This document shows positions 26,738-36,170 of a DNA stretch of 64,000 nt, piece after piece. How positions within the stretch are numbered: position 1 is the first letter of the stretch; the number at the start of each line of letters is the position of its first letter. Under the pieces are notes generated by a model. The model ran no database searches. It was not told where the DNA came from and worked only from the letters and a program-made list of their open reading frames with translations. The position numbers and the translations under genes are program-made. The stretch is from Nitratireductor sp. (GTDB taxonomy: Bacteria; Pseudomonadota; Alphaproteobacteria; Rhizobiales; Rhizobiaceae): assembly GCA_020637805.1 (NCBI GenBank), contig JACKJU010000008.1, positions 62,001 through 126,000 of the forward strand. The letters are read 5' to 3'.

Positions 26738-27907
26738 ATGAGCCAGATCACTGAACCTGCAGCCGACTTGATCAACTCGGGCGAAACACCGAAGCGCACC
26801 TGGCTTACCCTTACGCCCCTCAACCAGCGGCGCTGGAGCAATTTCAAGGCCAACCGCCGAGGATACTGGGCGCTTTGGCTGTTCCTGTTCCTGTTCATCC
26901 TGTCGCTGTTTGCCGAATTCATCGCCAATGACAGGCCGATGTTCATCTGGTTCAAGGGTGAACCCTATTTCCCGGTTTTCCAGACCTATCCGGAAGAGAC
27001 TTTCCTCGGCGAGGATGGCTTCCTGCCGGTTACCGACTACAAGATTGCGGAGATCGAAGAGGCGCTGGATGCCAATGGCTGGGCCCTGTGGCCACCGATC
27101 CGGTACTCCTATCGCACCGTGAACAACCAGGTGCCGGAACCCGCGCCTTCGCGGCCCTCCTGGCTCTACTCCAAGGCGGAACGCTGCCAGGCCTATCCAA
27201 TGGGAGCCGAGGACAGCCAGTGCATCATCGGCAACTGGAACTGGCTCGGGACCGATGACCAGGCGCGCGATGTGATGGCACGCGTGATCTATGGCTTCCG
27301 CATCTCCGTGCTGTTCGGCCTGATCCTGACGGTCCTGTCTGCAATCATCGGCGTGACCGCCGGTGCAGTGCAGGGTTACTTTGGCGGATGGACAGATCTC
27401 CTGTTCCAACGCTTCATCGAGATCTGGTCGTCACTGCCGGTTCTCTACATCCTGCTCATCATCGCAGCAGTGCTGCCGCCCGGCTTCTGGGTTCTGCTGG
27501 GCATCATGCTGCTGTTTTCGTGGGTCGGCTTCGTGGGCGTGGTACGGGCGGAATTCCTGCGCGCGCGCAACTTCGAATACGTGAACGCAGCGCGTGCTCT
27601 CGGCGTCGGCAATGGCTCGATCATCTTCAAGCACTTGTTGCCCAATGCAATGGTGGCAACACTGACCTTCCTGCCGTTCATCCTGAACGGTTCGATCACG
27701 ACGCTGACGTCGCTCGACTTCCTCGGACTTGGGCTGCCGCCGGGTTCCGCCTCTCTCGGGGAATTGCTGGCACAGGGCAAGAACAATCTGCAGGCACCGT
27801 GGCTCGGGATAAGTGGCTTCGTGGTGATATCGCTCATGCTGTCACTGCTCATTTTCGTCGGCGAAGCAGTGCGCGATGCCTTCGATCCCAGAAAGACATT
27901 TGGTTGA
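26738..27907 (+). CDS. yejE: Peptide ABC transporter permease YejE
   Basis: Second inner-membrane permease of the DppC class, 389 residues. ATG 26738 lies just after the yejB stop; the longer open frame beginning inside yejB is not credible. After a first helix (LFLFLFILSLFAEFIAND) comes a large periplasmic loop containing CQAYPMGAEDSQC, whose two Cys may pair. Five helices follow, with the EAA loop ARALGVGNGSIIFKHLLPNA. The extra periplasmic loop is usual for YejE. Forms the channel with YejB. Confidence 0.95.
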   Translation: MSQITEPAADLINSGETPKRTWLTLTPLNQRRWSNFKANRRGYWALWLFLFLFILSLFAEFIANDRPMFIWFKGEPYFPVFQTYPEETFLGEDGFLPVTDYKIAEIEEALDANGWALWPPIRYSYRTVNNQVPEPAPSRPSWLYSKAERCQAYPMGAEDSQCIIGNWNWLGTDDQARDVMARVIYGFRISVLFGLILTVLSAIIGVTAGAVQGYFGGWTDLLFQRFIEIWSSLPVLYILLIIAAVLPPGFWVLLGIMLLFSWVGFVGVVRAEFLRARNFEYVNAARALGVGNGSIIFKHLLPNAMVATLTFLPFILNGSITTLTSLDFLGLGLPPGSASLGELLAQGKNNLQAPWLGISGFVVISLMLSLLIFVGEAVRDAFDPRKTFG

Positions 27908-27914
27908 GGAGCGG

Positions 27915-29567
27915 ATGAGGCGCATGGCAAACCGCAACACAACCGGCCACATGCTCAATGTGAAAGAACTGTCGGTGGCTTTCCGGCAGGGTGGCACCAT
28001 CAACACAGCCGTCGACCGGGTGTCGTTCAACATCGAGCCGGGCGAGACGGTGGCGCTGGTGGGCGAGTCCGGCTCCGGCAAGTCGGTCACGGCGTTGTCG
28101 ATCCTCAAACTCCTGCCCTATCCGGCGGCCTCCCATCCCTCGGGCGAGATCTGGTTCAACGGAGAAAACCTGCTCGACAGCGATGAGCGCGACCTGAGAC
28201 GTGTGCGCGGCAACGACATCACGATGATCTTCCAGGAACCGATGACCTCGCTCAATCCGCTGCACACGATCCTGCAGCAGGTTTCCGAGGTGCTGCGCCT
28301 GCACAAGGGCATGAATACCGAGCAGGCGAAGGCGCGCACGCTGGAACTCCTGAACCAGGTTGGCATTCGCGAACCGGAAAAGCGGCTCAATGCCTATCCG
28401 CACCAGTTGTCCGGAGGGCAGCGCCAGCGAGTAATGATCGCCATGGCGCTTGCCAACGAGCCGAAACTGCTGATTGCCGACGAGCCTACGACCGCGCTCG
28501 ATGTGACGGTGCAGGCACAAATCCTGAAGCTGCTCAAGGAGTTGCAGCGCGAGCGCAAGCTCTCCATGCTGTTCATCACCCATGACCTGGGGATCGTCCG
28601 GCGCATAGCCGACCGGACGATCGTGATGCAGAACGGAAAGCTGGTCGAGGAAGGAAAGACCGCCGAACTGTTTGCCAATCCGCAACATCCCTACACGCAG
28701 CATCTGCTGGCAGCCGAACCCAAGGGTGAGCCCCCGGAAACCGATGAGGATGCGCCGGTGATCATGCAGGGCGACGACATCAAGGTGTGGTTTCCGATCA
28801 AGCGCGGCTTCATGCGCAAGACTGTCGACCACGTAAAGGCGGTCGACGGAATCGGCGTTACCCTTCGCGAAGGCCAGACGCTTGGCATCGTCGGCGAATC
28901 CGGTTCTGGCAAGACAACGCTGGGATTGGCATTGACCCGTCTGATATCCTCGGAAGGCCGCATTGTCTTTCTTGGCGACCGGATCGACGAGAAGAGCTTC
29001 AAGGAAATGCGCCCGATGCGCGACCGGTTGCAGGTTGTCTTCCAGGACCCGTTCGGTTCGCTTTCGCCGCGCATGTCGATTGCCGAGATCGTGGCTGAGG
29101 GCCTGAAAGTCCACCTGCCGCACCTCACCCCTGCCGAGCGCGATGCGAAGGTTTGCCAGGCACTGAAGGAAACCGGGCTCGACCCCGAGACCCGCCACCG
29201 CTATCCGCACGAGTTTTCAGGTGGGCAGCGCCAGCGCATCGCAATCGCACGCGCCATCGTTCTGGAACCGAAATTCGTCATGCTCGATGAACCCACCTCG
29301 GCACTCGACATGAGCGTCCAGGCCCAGGTGGTCGACCTGTTGCGCGATCTGCAGATTCGGCACAAACTTGCCTACATGTTCATCAGCCACGACCTCAAGG
29401 TCGTGCGCGCACTTGCCAACGAGGTGATCGTCATGCGTGCCGGGAAGGTGGTCGAACAGGGGCCGGCAAGGCAGATATTCGATGAACCACGGACCGATTA
29501 CACCAAGGCCCTGATGGCGGCTGCGTTCCGGATCGAAGCCGCCCCCGAAGGAGTGGTTGAACAGTGA
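27915..29567 (+). CDS. yejF: Peptide ABC transporter ATP-binding protein YejF (two ATPase domains)
   Basis: Fused ABC ATPase of 550 residues that powers the YejBE permease. Domain 1 has Walker A GESGSGKS and signature LSGGQRQR. Domain 2 has Walker A GESGSGKT and signature FSGGQRQR. Each domain has its Walker B followed by DEPT. C-terminal oligopeptide/dipeptide-type extensions follow each domain ([22 protein letters not shown]). The start at ATG 27915 has GAGGA four bases upstream; ATG 27876 (overlapping yejE) and 27924 are alternatives. The stop overlaps the GTG of the next gene, a dehydrogenase, so that gene is coupled to the transporter. Confidence 0.95.
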   Translation: MRRMANRNTTGHMLNVKELSVAFRQGGTINTAVDRVSFNIEPGETVALVGESGSGKSVTALSILKLLPYPAASHPSGEIWFNGENLLDSDERDLRRVRGNDITMIFQEPMTSLNPLHTILQQVSEVLRLHKGMNTEQAKARTLELLNQVGIREPEKRLNAYPHQLSGGQRQRVMIAMALANEPKLLIADEPTTALDVTVQAQILKLLKELQRERKLSMLFITHDLGIVRRIADRTIVMQNGKLVEEGKTAELFANPQHPYTQHLLAAEPKGEPPETDEDAPVIMQGDDIKVWFPIKRGFMRKTVDHVKAVDGIGVTLREGQTLGIVGESGSGKTTLGLALTRLISSEGRIVFLGDRIDEKSFKEMRPMRDRLQVVFQDPFGSLSPRMSIAEIVAEGLKVHLPHLTPAERDAKVCQALKETGLDPETRHRYPHEFSGGQRQRIAIARAIVLEPKFVMLDEPTSALDMSVQAQVVDLLRDLQIRHKLAYMFISHDLKVVRALANEVIVMRAGKVVEQGPARQIFDEPRTDYTKALMAAAFRIEAAPEGVVEQ

Positions 29568-30529
29568 GTGGCAAGTCTCCTCTTCTCGTGGCGATGGAGA
29601 TGAGTTCCATTCGCAGCATCGACAGGCTCACCTCAGGCATGGGCGGACGAGACGTCGTGTTCGTCAAGGACCGGCCAGACGAGGAGATATTTCACGATGT
29701 GAAATACGCGCTGGTCTGGAAGCCGGACGCGAAACTCTTTTCAAGGCTGCCGGACCTCGAAGTGATCTTTTCTGTCGGAGCCGGTGTCGATCATATCTTT
29801 GCCTGCGACGACGTGCCTGACGTGCCGATTGTCCGTTTCGTCGACCCGGATCTGACGACGCGAATGAGCGAGTGGATCTGCCTGCAGGCGCTCTCGCATC
29901 TGCGGCAGGCACCGGCCTATTCCCGTTTTCAGCGCGAGCACCGCTGGCATGAACTGTCCCAGCCGCAGGCCAGTGAGATCACCATAGGCATCATGGGAAT
30001 GGGCGAGCTTGGAAGCGATGCCGCGGCCAAGCTGTCAACACTCGGTTTCAGGGTGATCGGCTGGAGCCGTTCCGGGAAGTCCAGCCGGGAAGTCGCCGGG
30101 GTTGAAATGTTCAACACGCACAGGCTCGAGGCCTTTCTCCGGCAGACGAACATGCTGATCGGCCTTCTGCCGCTGACGGAAGACACGATAGGCATCTTCA
30201 ACCGCAAGGTATTTTCCATGCTTGAACGGCACGAGGAAATCGCCTCTCCGGTCTTTATCAATGCCGGCCGCGGCGGCAGCCAAAGCGAGGCGGACATCGT
30301 TTCTTGCCTCAGGGACGGCACACTTGGTGGCGTTTCACTCGACGTGTTCGAGGAGGAGCCTCTGGACGCCGACAGCCTGCTGTGGGATTTCGACAATGCG
30401 ATCCTGACGCCGCATGCGGCGGCGGTCTCGGACATGGCGAACATGGCAAGGCACGTATCGGCGCAGATTTCGCGCTACGAGGCTGGCGAACCGCTGCAAT
30501 TCCTGGTGGACCGCAATCGGGGATACTGA
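29564..30529 (+). CDS. Glyoxylate/hydroxypyruvate reductase, GhrA-like
   Basis: D-2-hydroxyacid dehydrogenase of the short GhrA type, 321 residues, predicted to reduce glyoxylate or hydroxypyruvate with NADPH. The Rossmann loop is IGIMGMGELGSDAAAKL. The catalytic Arg is in INAGRGGSQ, the Glu in LDVFEEEPLD and the His in LTPHAAAVS. Its GTG overlaps the yejF stop (GTGA), so it is translated with the peptide transporter. That link is unusual and suggests it processes something related to an imported compound, though it may be a passenger. It is distinct from the dehydrogenase at 8531. Confidence 0.92.
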   Translation: MSGKSPLLVAMEMSSIRSIDRLTSGMGGRDVVFVKDRPDEEIFHDVKYALVWKPDAKLFSRLPDLEVIFSVGAGVDHIFACDDVPDVPIVRFVDPDLTTRMSEWICLQALSHLRQAPAYSRFQREHRWHELSQPQASEITIGIMGMGELGSDAAAKLSTLGFRVIGWSRSGKSSREVAGVEMFNTHRLEAFLRQTNMLIGLLPLTEDTIGIFNRKVFSMLERHEEIASPVFINAGRGGSQSEADIVSCLRDGTLGGVSLDVFEEEPLDADSLLWDFDNAILTPHAAAVSDMANMARHVSAQISRYEAGEPLQFLVDRNRGY

Positions 30530-30559
30530 TGAGGATCACGGGCGCACGGGTGGCTGAAC

Positions 30560-30907
30560 ATGGCTGATGCAATCCCATCCTCACACATGCGCCTCGTGGT
30601 CTATGGAACGCTCGCGCCCGGGCGGGAAAACCACCACCAGATTTCCGAACTCGGCGGCAGATGGCTGCCAGGCACAATCCGCGGCAGGATGTGCGAGACC
30701 GGTTGGGCAGCGCTGCATGATTGCCCCGGCCTGGTGCTCGATGACTTGGCCGGCGAGATCGCGGTTCTGGTTTTCGAGTCCCTCGAACTGCCACTTCACT
30801 GGCCGCGTCTCGACGACTTTGAGGGAAACGACTACCGGAGGATCGAAACCATCGTCGCGACCCCGGAGGGTCTGCTCGAAGCCTTCATCTACGAAGCGAT
30901 GGGCTGA
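30560..30907 (+). CDS. Gamma-glutamylcyclotransferase-like (AIG2 family) protein
   Basis: Small cytosolic protein of 115 residues with the GGCT/AIG2 beta-barrel fold. The substrate-loop motif VVYGTLAPG is at residues 13-21 and the general acid/base position is Glu88 in DDFEGNDYRR, so it should be active. Relatives cleave gamma-glutamyl amines or peptides, releasing 5-oxoproline. It follows the dehydrogenase by 30 bases at the end of the peptide transporter operon, which would fit handling of imported gamma-glutamyl peptides; that is inference. ATG 30587 is an alternative start. Its stop codon abuts that of the convergent C40 peptidase with no base between. Confidence 0.85.
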   Translation: MADAIPSSHMRLVVYGTLAPGRENHHQISELGGRWLPGTIRGRMCETGWAALHDCPGLVLDDLAGEIAVLVFESLELPLHWPRLDDFEGNDYRRIETIVATPEGLLEAFIYEAMG

Positions 30908-31873
30908 TCAGGCCGCACTGCGCGAAAGAGCCCGAGGCCGACGCACGCCAATCGGCGCCTCAAAGAGATGGGCGATACGTTCGATGGCCTGCACCAGAGG
31001 CTCACTGGTCACGTCCATCGTGGCGCCATTGGCATGGAGCAGCATCAGTTCGCCTGAGGCATTCGGTCCCTCGCAAATGCCCACATGGCCGCGCCAGAAC
31101 ACAAGGTCACCGCGCTTCAGGTTTTCATGATCCGCGCCCGGATCGATGGGACTACCGATGGTGGCTGCCTGCATGTCGGAATCGCGCAGGACATCGAAAC
31201 CGGCCATGCGCATTGAAAGCTGGACAAGACCCGAGCAATCGATACCGAATCCGGTATTGCCACCCCACAGATAGGGCGTGTTGAGAAACCGGCGCGCCAC
31301 CGAAACGAAGTCGGCAGCGAGTTCGCCAAGCCGGGCCGCGTGACCGGCAAACATCCATGTGCCGTCCGAAAGCTGGAGATAGCGCGTGCCGCGTGTCTCG
31401 GCCTCGCCCGTGACCGTCACCAATGATCCCATGGAGCGATAGCCACTGCGCGGAAGCTTCAGGTCCGGGCCGGAATAGAGAAAGGTGCGCGGCGCGGCAA
31501 CCCAATGAGTGGGAGCCACGCCCAACTCCGCGAGATTGGTTTCCGCCGTCCATCCGGTATAGCCGTCACGCACCGTCTGGACGAAGACATAGCCGCGATG
31601 GCGTTCGAAGCTGCGCACCTCCTCGCCATGCAAAATCTGCGCCTCCAGTTGTTGCCCGTTGCCACTTGCATACTGGATGCCGTCGCCAGGCATCCGGTAG
31701 AGGTCAGCAAAGGCGGATGCGGCGCGCGCCGGTCTTCCGCCTTCCGGCAGGGTTTCATCCGCCACGCCATCCGCAGCGGCAATCACCGAGCGGCCGCCGT
31801 CTCCCGCGGTCAGCCGCCGGTCGTCCGGTTTCAGCACGGGCCATTGCTGCTTTCCCGCCGATTCTTCCTTCAT
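30908..31873 (-). CDS. NlpC/P60 (C40) cysteine peptidase with SH3 domains
   Basis: Peptidase of 321 residues resembling gamma-D-glutamyl-meso-diaminopimelate endopeptidases that act on murein peptides. Two SH3-type segments (about residues 60-185) precede the catalytic domain. The nucleophile Cys is in GFGIDCSGLVQ, the first His in WRGHVGI and the third polar residue in LLHANG. There is no signal peptide, so like YkfC/DipM-type relatives it may act on recycled muropeptides in the cytosol. The start overlaps the stop of the upstream marR gene by four bases, and pepA precedes that, forming a small peptidase unit. Confidence 0.92.
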   Translation of the reverse strand: MKEESAGKQQWPVLKPDDRRLTAGDGGRSVIAAADGVADETLPEGGRPARAASAFADLYRMPGDGIQYASGNGQQLEAQILHGEEVRSFERHRGYVFVQTVRDGYTGWTAETNLAELGVAPTHWVAAPRTFLYSGPDLKLPRSGYRSMGSLVTVTGEAETRGTRYLQLSDGTWMFAGHAARLGELAADFVSVARRFLNTPYLWGGNTGFGIDCSGLVQLSMRMAGFDVLRDSDMQAATIGSPIDPGADHENLKRGDLVFWRGHVGICEGPNASGELMLLHANGATMDVTSEPLVQAIERIAHLFEAPIGVRRPRALSRSAA

Positions 31874-32217
31874 TGTGCCTTCTCCGCCGCTTCGGCCAGC
31901 ATATCCGCCAGTTTCTCAAGATAGAGCGTGCCCTCGACCGTTCTGGAAATGATGACGTTGCGACGGTCGCGATCGTCGCGCCTCCGGGTCACGAGACCGA
32001 GCTTGCCCATCGAGTCCAGCGCGCGGGTAATCACGGGCTTGGTGACATCGAGACGCGACGCCAGTCCGCGTACGGTGTGCGGTGGCGCATCGAGATAGAT
32101 GATCGTCAGGATGGCGAGTTGCCTCGGAGTGAGGTCCGGCATGCCGGCGCGCACCTGCCCCAGGCTGACATCATGCAGCAGGCGCAGCGCAACTTCCGTC
32201 CTCATCTGCTGCCCCAT
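31870..32217 (-). CDS. MarR-family transcriptional regulator
   Basis: Short MarR-type winged-helix regulator, 115 residues; many family members have 140-160, so the N-terminal dimer helix is reduced. The wHTH reads LTPRQLAILTIIYLD, VRGLASRLDVTKPVITRALD and wing RRRDDRDRRNV. A GAGG site five bases ahead of ATG 32217 supports the start. It lies between pepA (six bases upstream) and the C40 peptidase gene (four-base overlap), so it may regulate peptidoglycan-peptide handling or its own operon. Ligand unknown. Confidence 0.9.
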   Translation of the reverse strand: MGQQMRTEVALRLLHDVSLGQVRAGMPDLTPRQLAILTIIYLDAPPHTVRGLASRLDVTKPVITRALDSMGKLGLVTRRRDDRDRRNVIISRTVEGTLYLEKLADMLAEAAEKAQ

Positions 32218-32223
32218 CGAGCC

Positions 32224-33612
32224 TCATCCCTGCTTGCCTGCGTAGCGTGACTTCAGGACCGAGTAGAGCGCGCGAATCCCCTGCGCCTCGCCTCCCACTG
32301 CAGCCCATGGCCGGGCATTCTGGACCCAGCCATAGACATCGAGGTGCACCCACGAAATACCCGGGTCAACAAACTTCTTCAGGAAGAGCGCCGCCGTGAT
32401 CGCGCCAGCCAGTCCACCACTGGTAATGTGGTTGGTATCGGCAACCTTGGAGGCAAGCTGGCCTTCATAGGGCTTCCAAAGCGGCATACGCCACAGCGGA
32501 TCGTATTCGCCGCCGGAGGCGGACGCTATCTGTGCGGCCAGTTTCTCGTCATCGGTGAAGAATGGCGGAAGGTCCTGGCCAAGCGCCACGCGGGCCGCAC
32601 CGGTGAGCGTTGCCATGTCGATCACGATTTCCGGCTTTTCCTCGCAGGCCAGCGCCAGCGCATCGCCCAGGATGAGCCTGCCCTCGGCGTCGGTATTGCC
32701 GATTTCCACCGTGATGCCCTTGCGGCTCGGCAGAATGTCACCCGGGCGGAAGGCGTTGCCGGCAATGGCGTTTTCCACCGCCGGGACGAGGACTCGCAGG
32801 CGAACAGGAAGGTTCGCCGCCATGATCATCCTGGCCAGTCCCAGCACGTTTGCAGCGCCCCCCATGTCTTTCTTCATCAGGGCCATCGAGGAGCCGGGCT
32901 TGATGTTCAGTCCGCCGGTGTCGAAGCAGACGCCCTTGCCGACAAGAGTCACCTTCGGGTCCGATGCCTTGCCCCATTTGAGGTCCACCAGGCGCGGGGC
33001 TTCCGTGGAAGCACGGCCCACGGCGTGGATCATTGGAAAGTTCTTCTTAAGGAGATCGTCGCCGCGAATGGCAGATACCGTGGCCTTGTATTGCCGGCCA
33101 AGCGCGCGGACTGCGTCTTCCAGATCGCCGGGGAGCATGTCGTTGGTCGGCGTATTGATCAGGTCGCGCGTAAGGAAGACAGATTCCGCCTCGCGCTCCA
33201 GGGCTTCACGGTCGATGCCATCGGGAACTGCCAATCGTACGTGACGGCCTATGTTCTTGCGGTAGCGCGTGAAGGCATAGGCTCCGAGTAGGAAGCCCAA
33301 GGTCTTGAGGTGTGCATTGGCTCCGGGCTCGGCATAGTGATAATCGCCCTCGGGCAACTGACCGGCAAGCTTTCCCGCATCGAGCGGATTGGCATTTTCC
33401 GCCATGCTGAAGAGAACGCATGCCACCTTTCCCTTCTCGTCTGGCACACACAGCGCGCCGCCATTGCCGGAACCGAAACCGTTGGTCTTTGCCCATTGGA
33501 CGGCGTTGGCCGGAAGGTCATCCGTGAGCCTGCGAAGTCCGCCCGGTTCCACGAAATGAATGGGAACCGTCTTCTTGGCGGAGGAAATTGCGAGGCGGGA
33601 TTGGCTGGTCAT
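32224..33612 (-). CDS. Leucyl aminopeptidase family M17
   Basis: Cytosolic di-metal aminopeptidase, 462 residues, releasing N-terminal residues from peptides. The family signature NTDAEGRLILGDAL and the metal/catalytic Lys region VGKGVCFDTGGLNIKPGSSM are intact. Sequence type is closer to the PepB-like M17 branch common in alphaproteobacteria. ATG 33612 has GGAAAG about five bases upstream; the in-frame starts at 33624 and 33654 lack one. It heads the unit pepA-marR-C40 peptidase and is divergent from tadD. Confidence 0.94.
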   Translation of the reverse strand: MTSQSRLAISSAKKTVPIHFVEPGGLRRLTDDLPANAVQWAKTNGFGSGNGGALCVPDEKGKVACVLFSMAENANPLDAGKLAGQLPEGDYHYAEPGANAHLKTLGFLLGAYAFTRYRKNIGRHVRLAVPDGIDREALEREAESVFLTRDLINTPTNDMLPGDLEDAVRALGRQYKATVSAIRGDDLLKKNFPMIHAVGRASTEAPRLVDLKWGKASDPKVTLVGKGVCFDTGGLNIKPGSSMALMKKDMGGAANVLGLARMIMAANLPVRLRVLVPAVENAIAGNAFRPGDILPSRKGITVEIGNTDAEGRLILGDALALACEEKPEIVIDMATLTGAARVALGQDLPPFFTDDEKLAAQIASASGGEYDPLWRMPLWKPYEGQLASKVADTNHITSGGLAGAITAALFLKKFVDPGISWVHLDVYGWVQNARPWAAVGGEAQGIRALYSVLKSRYAGKQG

Positions 33613-33669
33613 GAGTCTTTCCATCGGGCAGAGGCCGCCATGCGGAAGCGGCAATTAACTTTCCATTAG

Positions 33670-33676
33670 GGTTAAC
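33670..33676. promoter_or_regulatory. GGTTAAC motif upstream of tadD
   Basis: GGTTAAC 51-57 bases before the tadD start. The same heptamer occurs in the promoters of cpaB and cpaA, with GGTTAAT ahead of flp. It resembles a CtrA half-site. Confidence 0.3.
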
Positions 33677-33726
33677 AGATTATTGCTCGCAGGAAAGCCC
33701 AAGGCATTCGTGATTCGGGGATTCCT

Positions 33727-34530
33727 GTGATGCAGAAAAAAACTTCAGGATACGGTTCTGGAAAAAAGGCGGCAATAATCACGCTCGTGGCGTCCGCCAT
33801 TGCACTTTCCGCATGTGCCACCGACCCCACTCGCACCGGTTCCATTTCGCGCAAGCCGGTCGCCCAGATGACCGTCGGCGAACTCAACAATGCCGTGCGC
33901 AACTATTCCACGCTTTATGACAAGCATCCCAAGGACAAGAATGTCGGGCTGCAATATGCTTCCATCCTGCGCAAGCTCGGACGTGACGACCAGGCACTTG
34001 CCGTCATGCAGCAGATGGTCATCCAGCACCCCCAGGACAACGAGATTCTGGCTGCCTATGGCAAGGCGCTGGCAGCAACCGGCGACCTGAAGAAGGCGCT
34101 GGACGTGATCAACCGGGCACAGCGTCCGGACAATCCGGACTGGAAACTTCTTTCTGCCCAGGGGGCGATCCTCGACCAGCTCGACAGGTCGGGCGAGGCA
34201 CGCGAATTTTATCGCAAGGCGCTCGAAATCGCGCCGGGCGAAGCCTCCGTGCTTTCCAACCTTGGCATGTCCTACCTTCTGGCCGGTGACCTGAAAAACT
34301 CCGAGAACTACCTGCGCCAGGCGATCAGCCGGCCGGGTGCGGACAGCCGCGTTCGCCAGAACCTGGCTCTGGTCGTGGGCCTGCAGGGGCGTTTCCAGGA
34401 GGCGGAAAAGATAGCCGCAGGCGAACTGAACGCACAGGACGCCCAGGCCAATGTGGAGTATCTGCGCCAGATGCTTTCCCAGCAGAATGCCTGGAACCTT
34501 CTCAAGAAGGAAGACAAGGCAGCCAACTAG
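33727..34530 (+). CDS. tadD: TadD-type TPR lipoprotein, pilus assembly
   Basis: Outer-membrane lipoprotein with tetratricopeptide repeats, 267 residues, expected to help assemble the Tad secretin or pilus. The lipobox LSAC places the lipidated Cys at residue 30. About four TPR motifs follow between residues 50 and 230 (for example ALDVINRAQRPDNPDWKLL and ASVLSNLGMSYLLAGDLKN). It starts GTG-ATG; either may be used. It is convergent with the main tad operon and separated from it only by the broken DUF1203 gene, supporting assignment to the pilus system rather than to a generic TPR protein. Confidence 0.85.
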   Translation: MMQKKTSGYGSGKKAAIITLVASAIALSACATDPTRTGSISRKPVAQMTVGELNNAVRNYSTLYDKHPKDKNVGLQYASILRKLGRDDQALAVMQQMVIQHPQDNEILAAYGKALAATGDLKKALDVINRAQRPDNPDWKLLSAQGAILDQLDRSGEAREFYRKALEIAPGEASVLSNLGMSYLLAGDLKNSENYLRQAISRPGADSRVRQNLALVVGLQGRFQEAEKIAAGELNAQDAQANVEYLRQMLSQQNAWNLLKKEDKAAN

Positions 34531-34575
34531 GGTCAAGCCCTGCGTTCTACACCCCCATTTTGACTGCCACGGCGT

Positions 34576-35072
34576 TCACGCTTGCGGATTCGTGCCTTCC
34601 AATGGCTGTTCCAGTTCGATCCTCAACTGGTAGCAATTGTAACCTGCCGACCGCAGGTGGAGGAACCGTGTTTCCTCGCGGGCCAGCAAGCCTGCGGCTG
34701 TTTTCTCAATATCAGCCGTTCCACGATGGCCCCGGTACCGTAGACGATCCGCTCTTCCGCAGTGTAGGCGCGCATGAGAAAGCGCTGTCTCGATGCCACG
34801 ATTGGCGGCATGACGTGCGGTTCACCCTCCCGGCTGCACGCCTCGGCACAAAGGAATATTGGCCCCGTTTCGCTGTAGGGGCCGAGTGCGTCGAAAGGGC
34901 GGTATGCGAGTATCAGCATCGGCACTCCGGCCGGAATGTCCCTGAGGCAATGCCTGCACGGATTGCCGTCCCCGTCTGAAGTGTGCCTCTCCGGTGTCAT
35001 GCCGTAGGCGTCGGCATTTCCGGCACGGTAGCCAGCGGCAATTTCGCCGGGCATGGAAACATAGCGCAACAT
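34576..35072 (-). pseudogene. DUF1203-domain protein, frameshifted
   Basis: The start half reads as a DUF1203 protein: MLRYVSMPGEIAAG, the Cys pair in NPCRHCLRDIP and the conserved EERIVYGTGAIV. At about 34720-34722 the frame is lost. In the shifted frame the expected family ending continues (TADIEK then RFLHLRSAGYNCYQLRIEL) to a stop at 34576. A single missing base explains it. Unshifted, the gene would end at 34623 with an unrelated tail. ATG 35072 has GGGGA seven bases upstream. It is either a recent pseudogene or a sequencing error; the rest of the reading frame is undamaged. Function of the family is unknown. Confidence 0.8.
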
Positions 35073-35120
35073 TGATTTTTCCCCGTCTGTCTTCATGACG
35101 GGAGATTTGACACTGACGTG

Positions 35121-35155
35121 AAAATGCCGCCACCCGATTCTTGCCGGGGGCGGCA
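35121..35155 (-). terminator. Terminator of the cpaB-tadC operon
   Basis: TGCCGCC (35125-35131) pairs with GGCGGCA (35149-35155), with CCC/GGG extending the stem inward past a bulged A. On the minus strand it is followed by TTTTCACG. It lies about 30 bases after the tadC stop. Confidence 0.75.
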
Positions 35156-35186
35156 CTCAAGAAGAAACCTGATCTCGCGAAGGCTG

Positions 35187-36158
35187 TCAGCGCGACGAGA
35201 TCTTGATGATTGCCGGGCCGATGATGACGGCAAACAGGACCGGAAGGAAGAAGACAATCATCGGCACGGTCAGTTTCGGCGGCAGTGCGGCAGCCTTTTT
35301 CTCTGCTTCCGCCATGCGCATGTCCCGGCTTTCCTGGGCAAGAACACGCAGTGCCGACCCGAGCGGCGTACCGTAACGTTCAGCCTGGATCAGGGCCATG
35401 GTGACCGCCTTGACCTGTTCGAGGCCTGTTCGCAGTGCCAGGTTTTCGTAGGCCTGACGGCGCTCCTGCAGGTAGGAAAGTTCGGCGTTCGTCAGCACGA
35501 ACTCTTCGGCCAGTTGGGGCGACTGGACACCGACCTCGATTGCAACGCGCTTGAGTGCGGCTTCCAGTGACATGCCCGATTCGACGCAGATCAGCATCAG
35601 GTCGAGCGCATCCGGCCAGGCGCGGCGGATCGACAGCTGGCGCTTGGATATCTGGTTCTTGACGATGACGTTGGGCGCATAGAAGCCGGCATAGGCCGTG
35701 CCCATGCAGATCAGCAGGTTCATGGCAAACGGCCTGTCAGCCTGTGCGATAACGAATACGTAGACCAGGGCAGCCAGAAACAGGAAGATCGGAACGGCTA
35801 CGCGGAAGAACAGGAAGATGTAGATATGCTTCTGCTGGCGATAGCCCGCCATCTTCAGGTTGATGAAGGTCTTCTCGTCAGCCAGTGCCTTGCGCAGATT
35901 CATGCGCTCGACAATGTCGCGCAAAAGGCCCGTATCCTGGTTGCGCAACGAATTCCTCTTCTGCTCCGCAGCCAGGCGTTCGCGTTCGCGCTGCCTGATT
36001 TTCTCTCGCTCCGTTACCACGCTCTTCATGCGTGACTGGAGTTCGTTCTGGGCAAACATCGGCATCGCAACGGTCAGGATTGTCGCGAAGACGGCAACAG
36101 CCGAAAGCAGAGCTATCAGGAACTGTGGCTGAGCGATCATCTCCAGGAAGTCACCCAT
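35187..36158 (-). CDS. tadC: TadC-type inner-membrane platform protein
   Basis: Inner-membrane platform protein of the type II secretion F family, 323 residues. The T2SSF domain occupies about residues 165-300, with a hydrophobic pair near 110-160 and a helix at the C-terminus. The segment RRAWPDALDLMLICVESGMSLEAAL is typical of TadB/TadC. It pairs with TadB as the membrane base on which the CpaF ATPase drives Flp pilin assembly. It is the last gene of the operon and lies 12 bases after tadB. Confidence 0.93.
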   Translation of the reverse strand: MGDFLEMIAQPQFLIALLSAVAVFATILTVAMPMFAQNELQSRMKSVVTEREKIRQRERERLAAEQKRNSLRNQDTGLLRDIVERMNLRKALADEKTFINLKMAGYRQQKHIYIFLFFRVAVPIFLFLAALVYVFVIAQADRPFAMNLLICMGTAYAGFYAPNVIVKNQISKRQLSIRRAWPDALDLMLICVESGMSLEAALKRVAIEVGVQSPQLAEEFVLTNAELSYLQERRQAYENLALRTGLEQVKAVTMALIQAERYGTPLGSALRVLAQESRDMRMAEAEKKAAALPPKLTVPMIVFFLPVLFAVIIGPAIIKISSR

Positions 36159-36170
36159 GGGAAGTACCTC

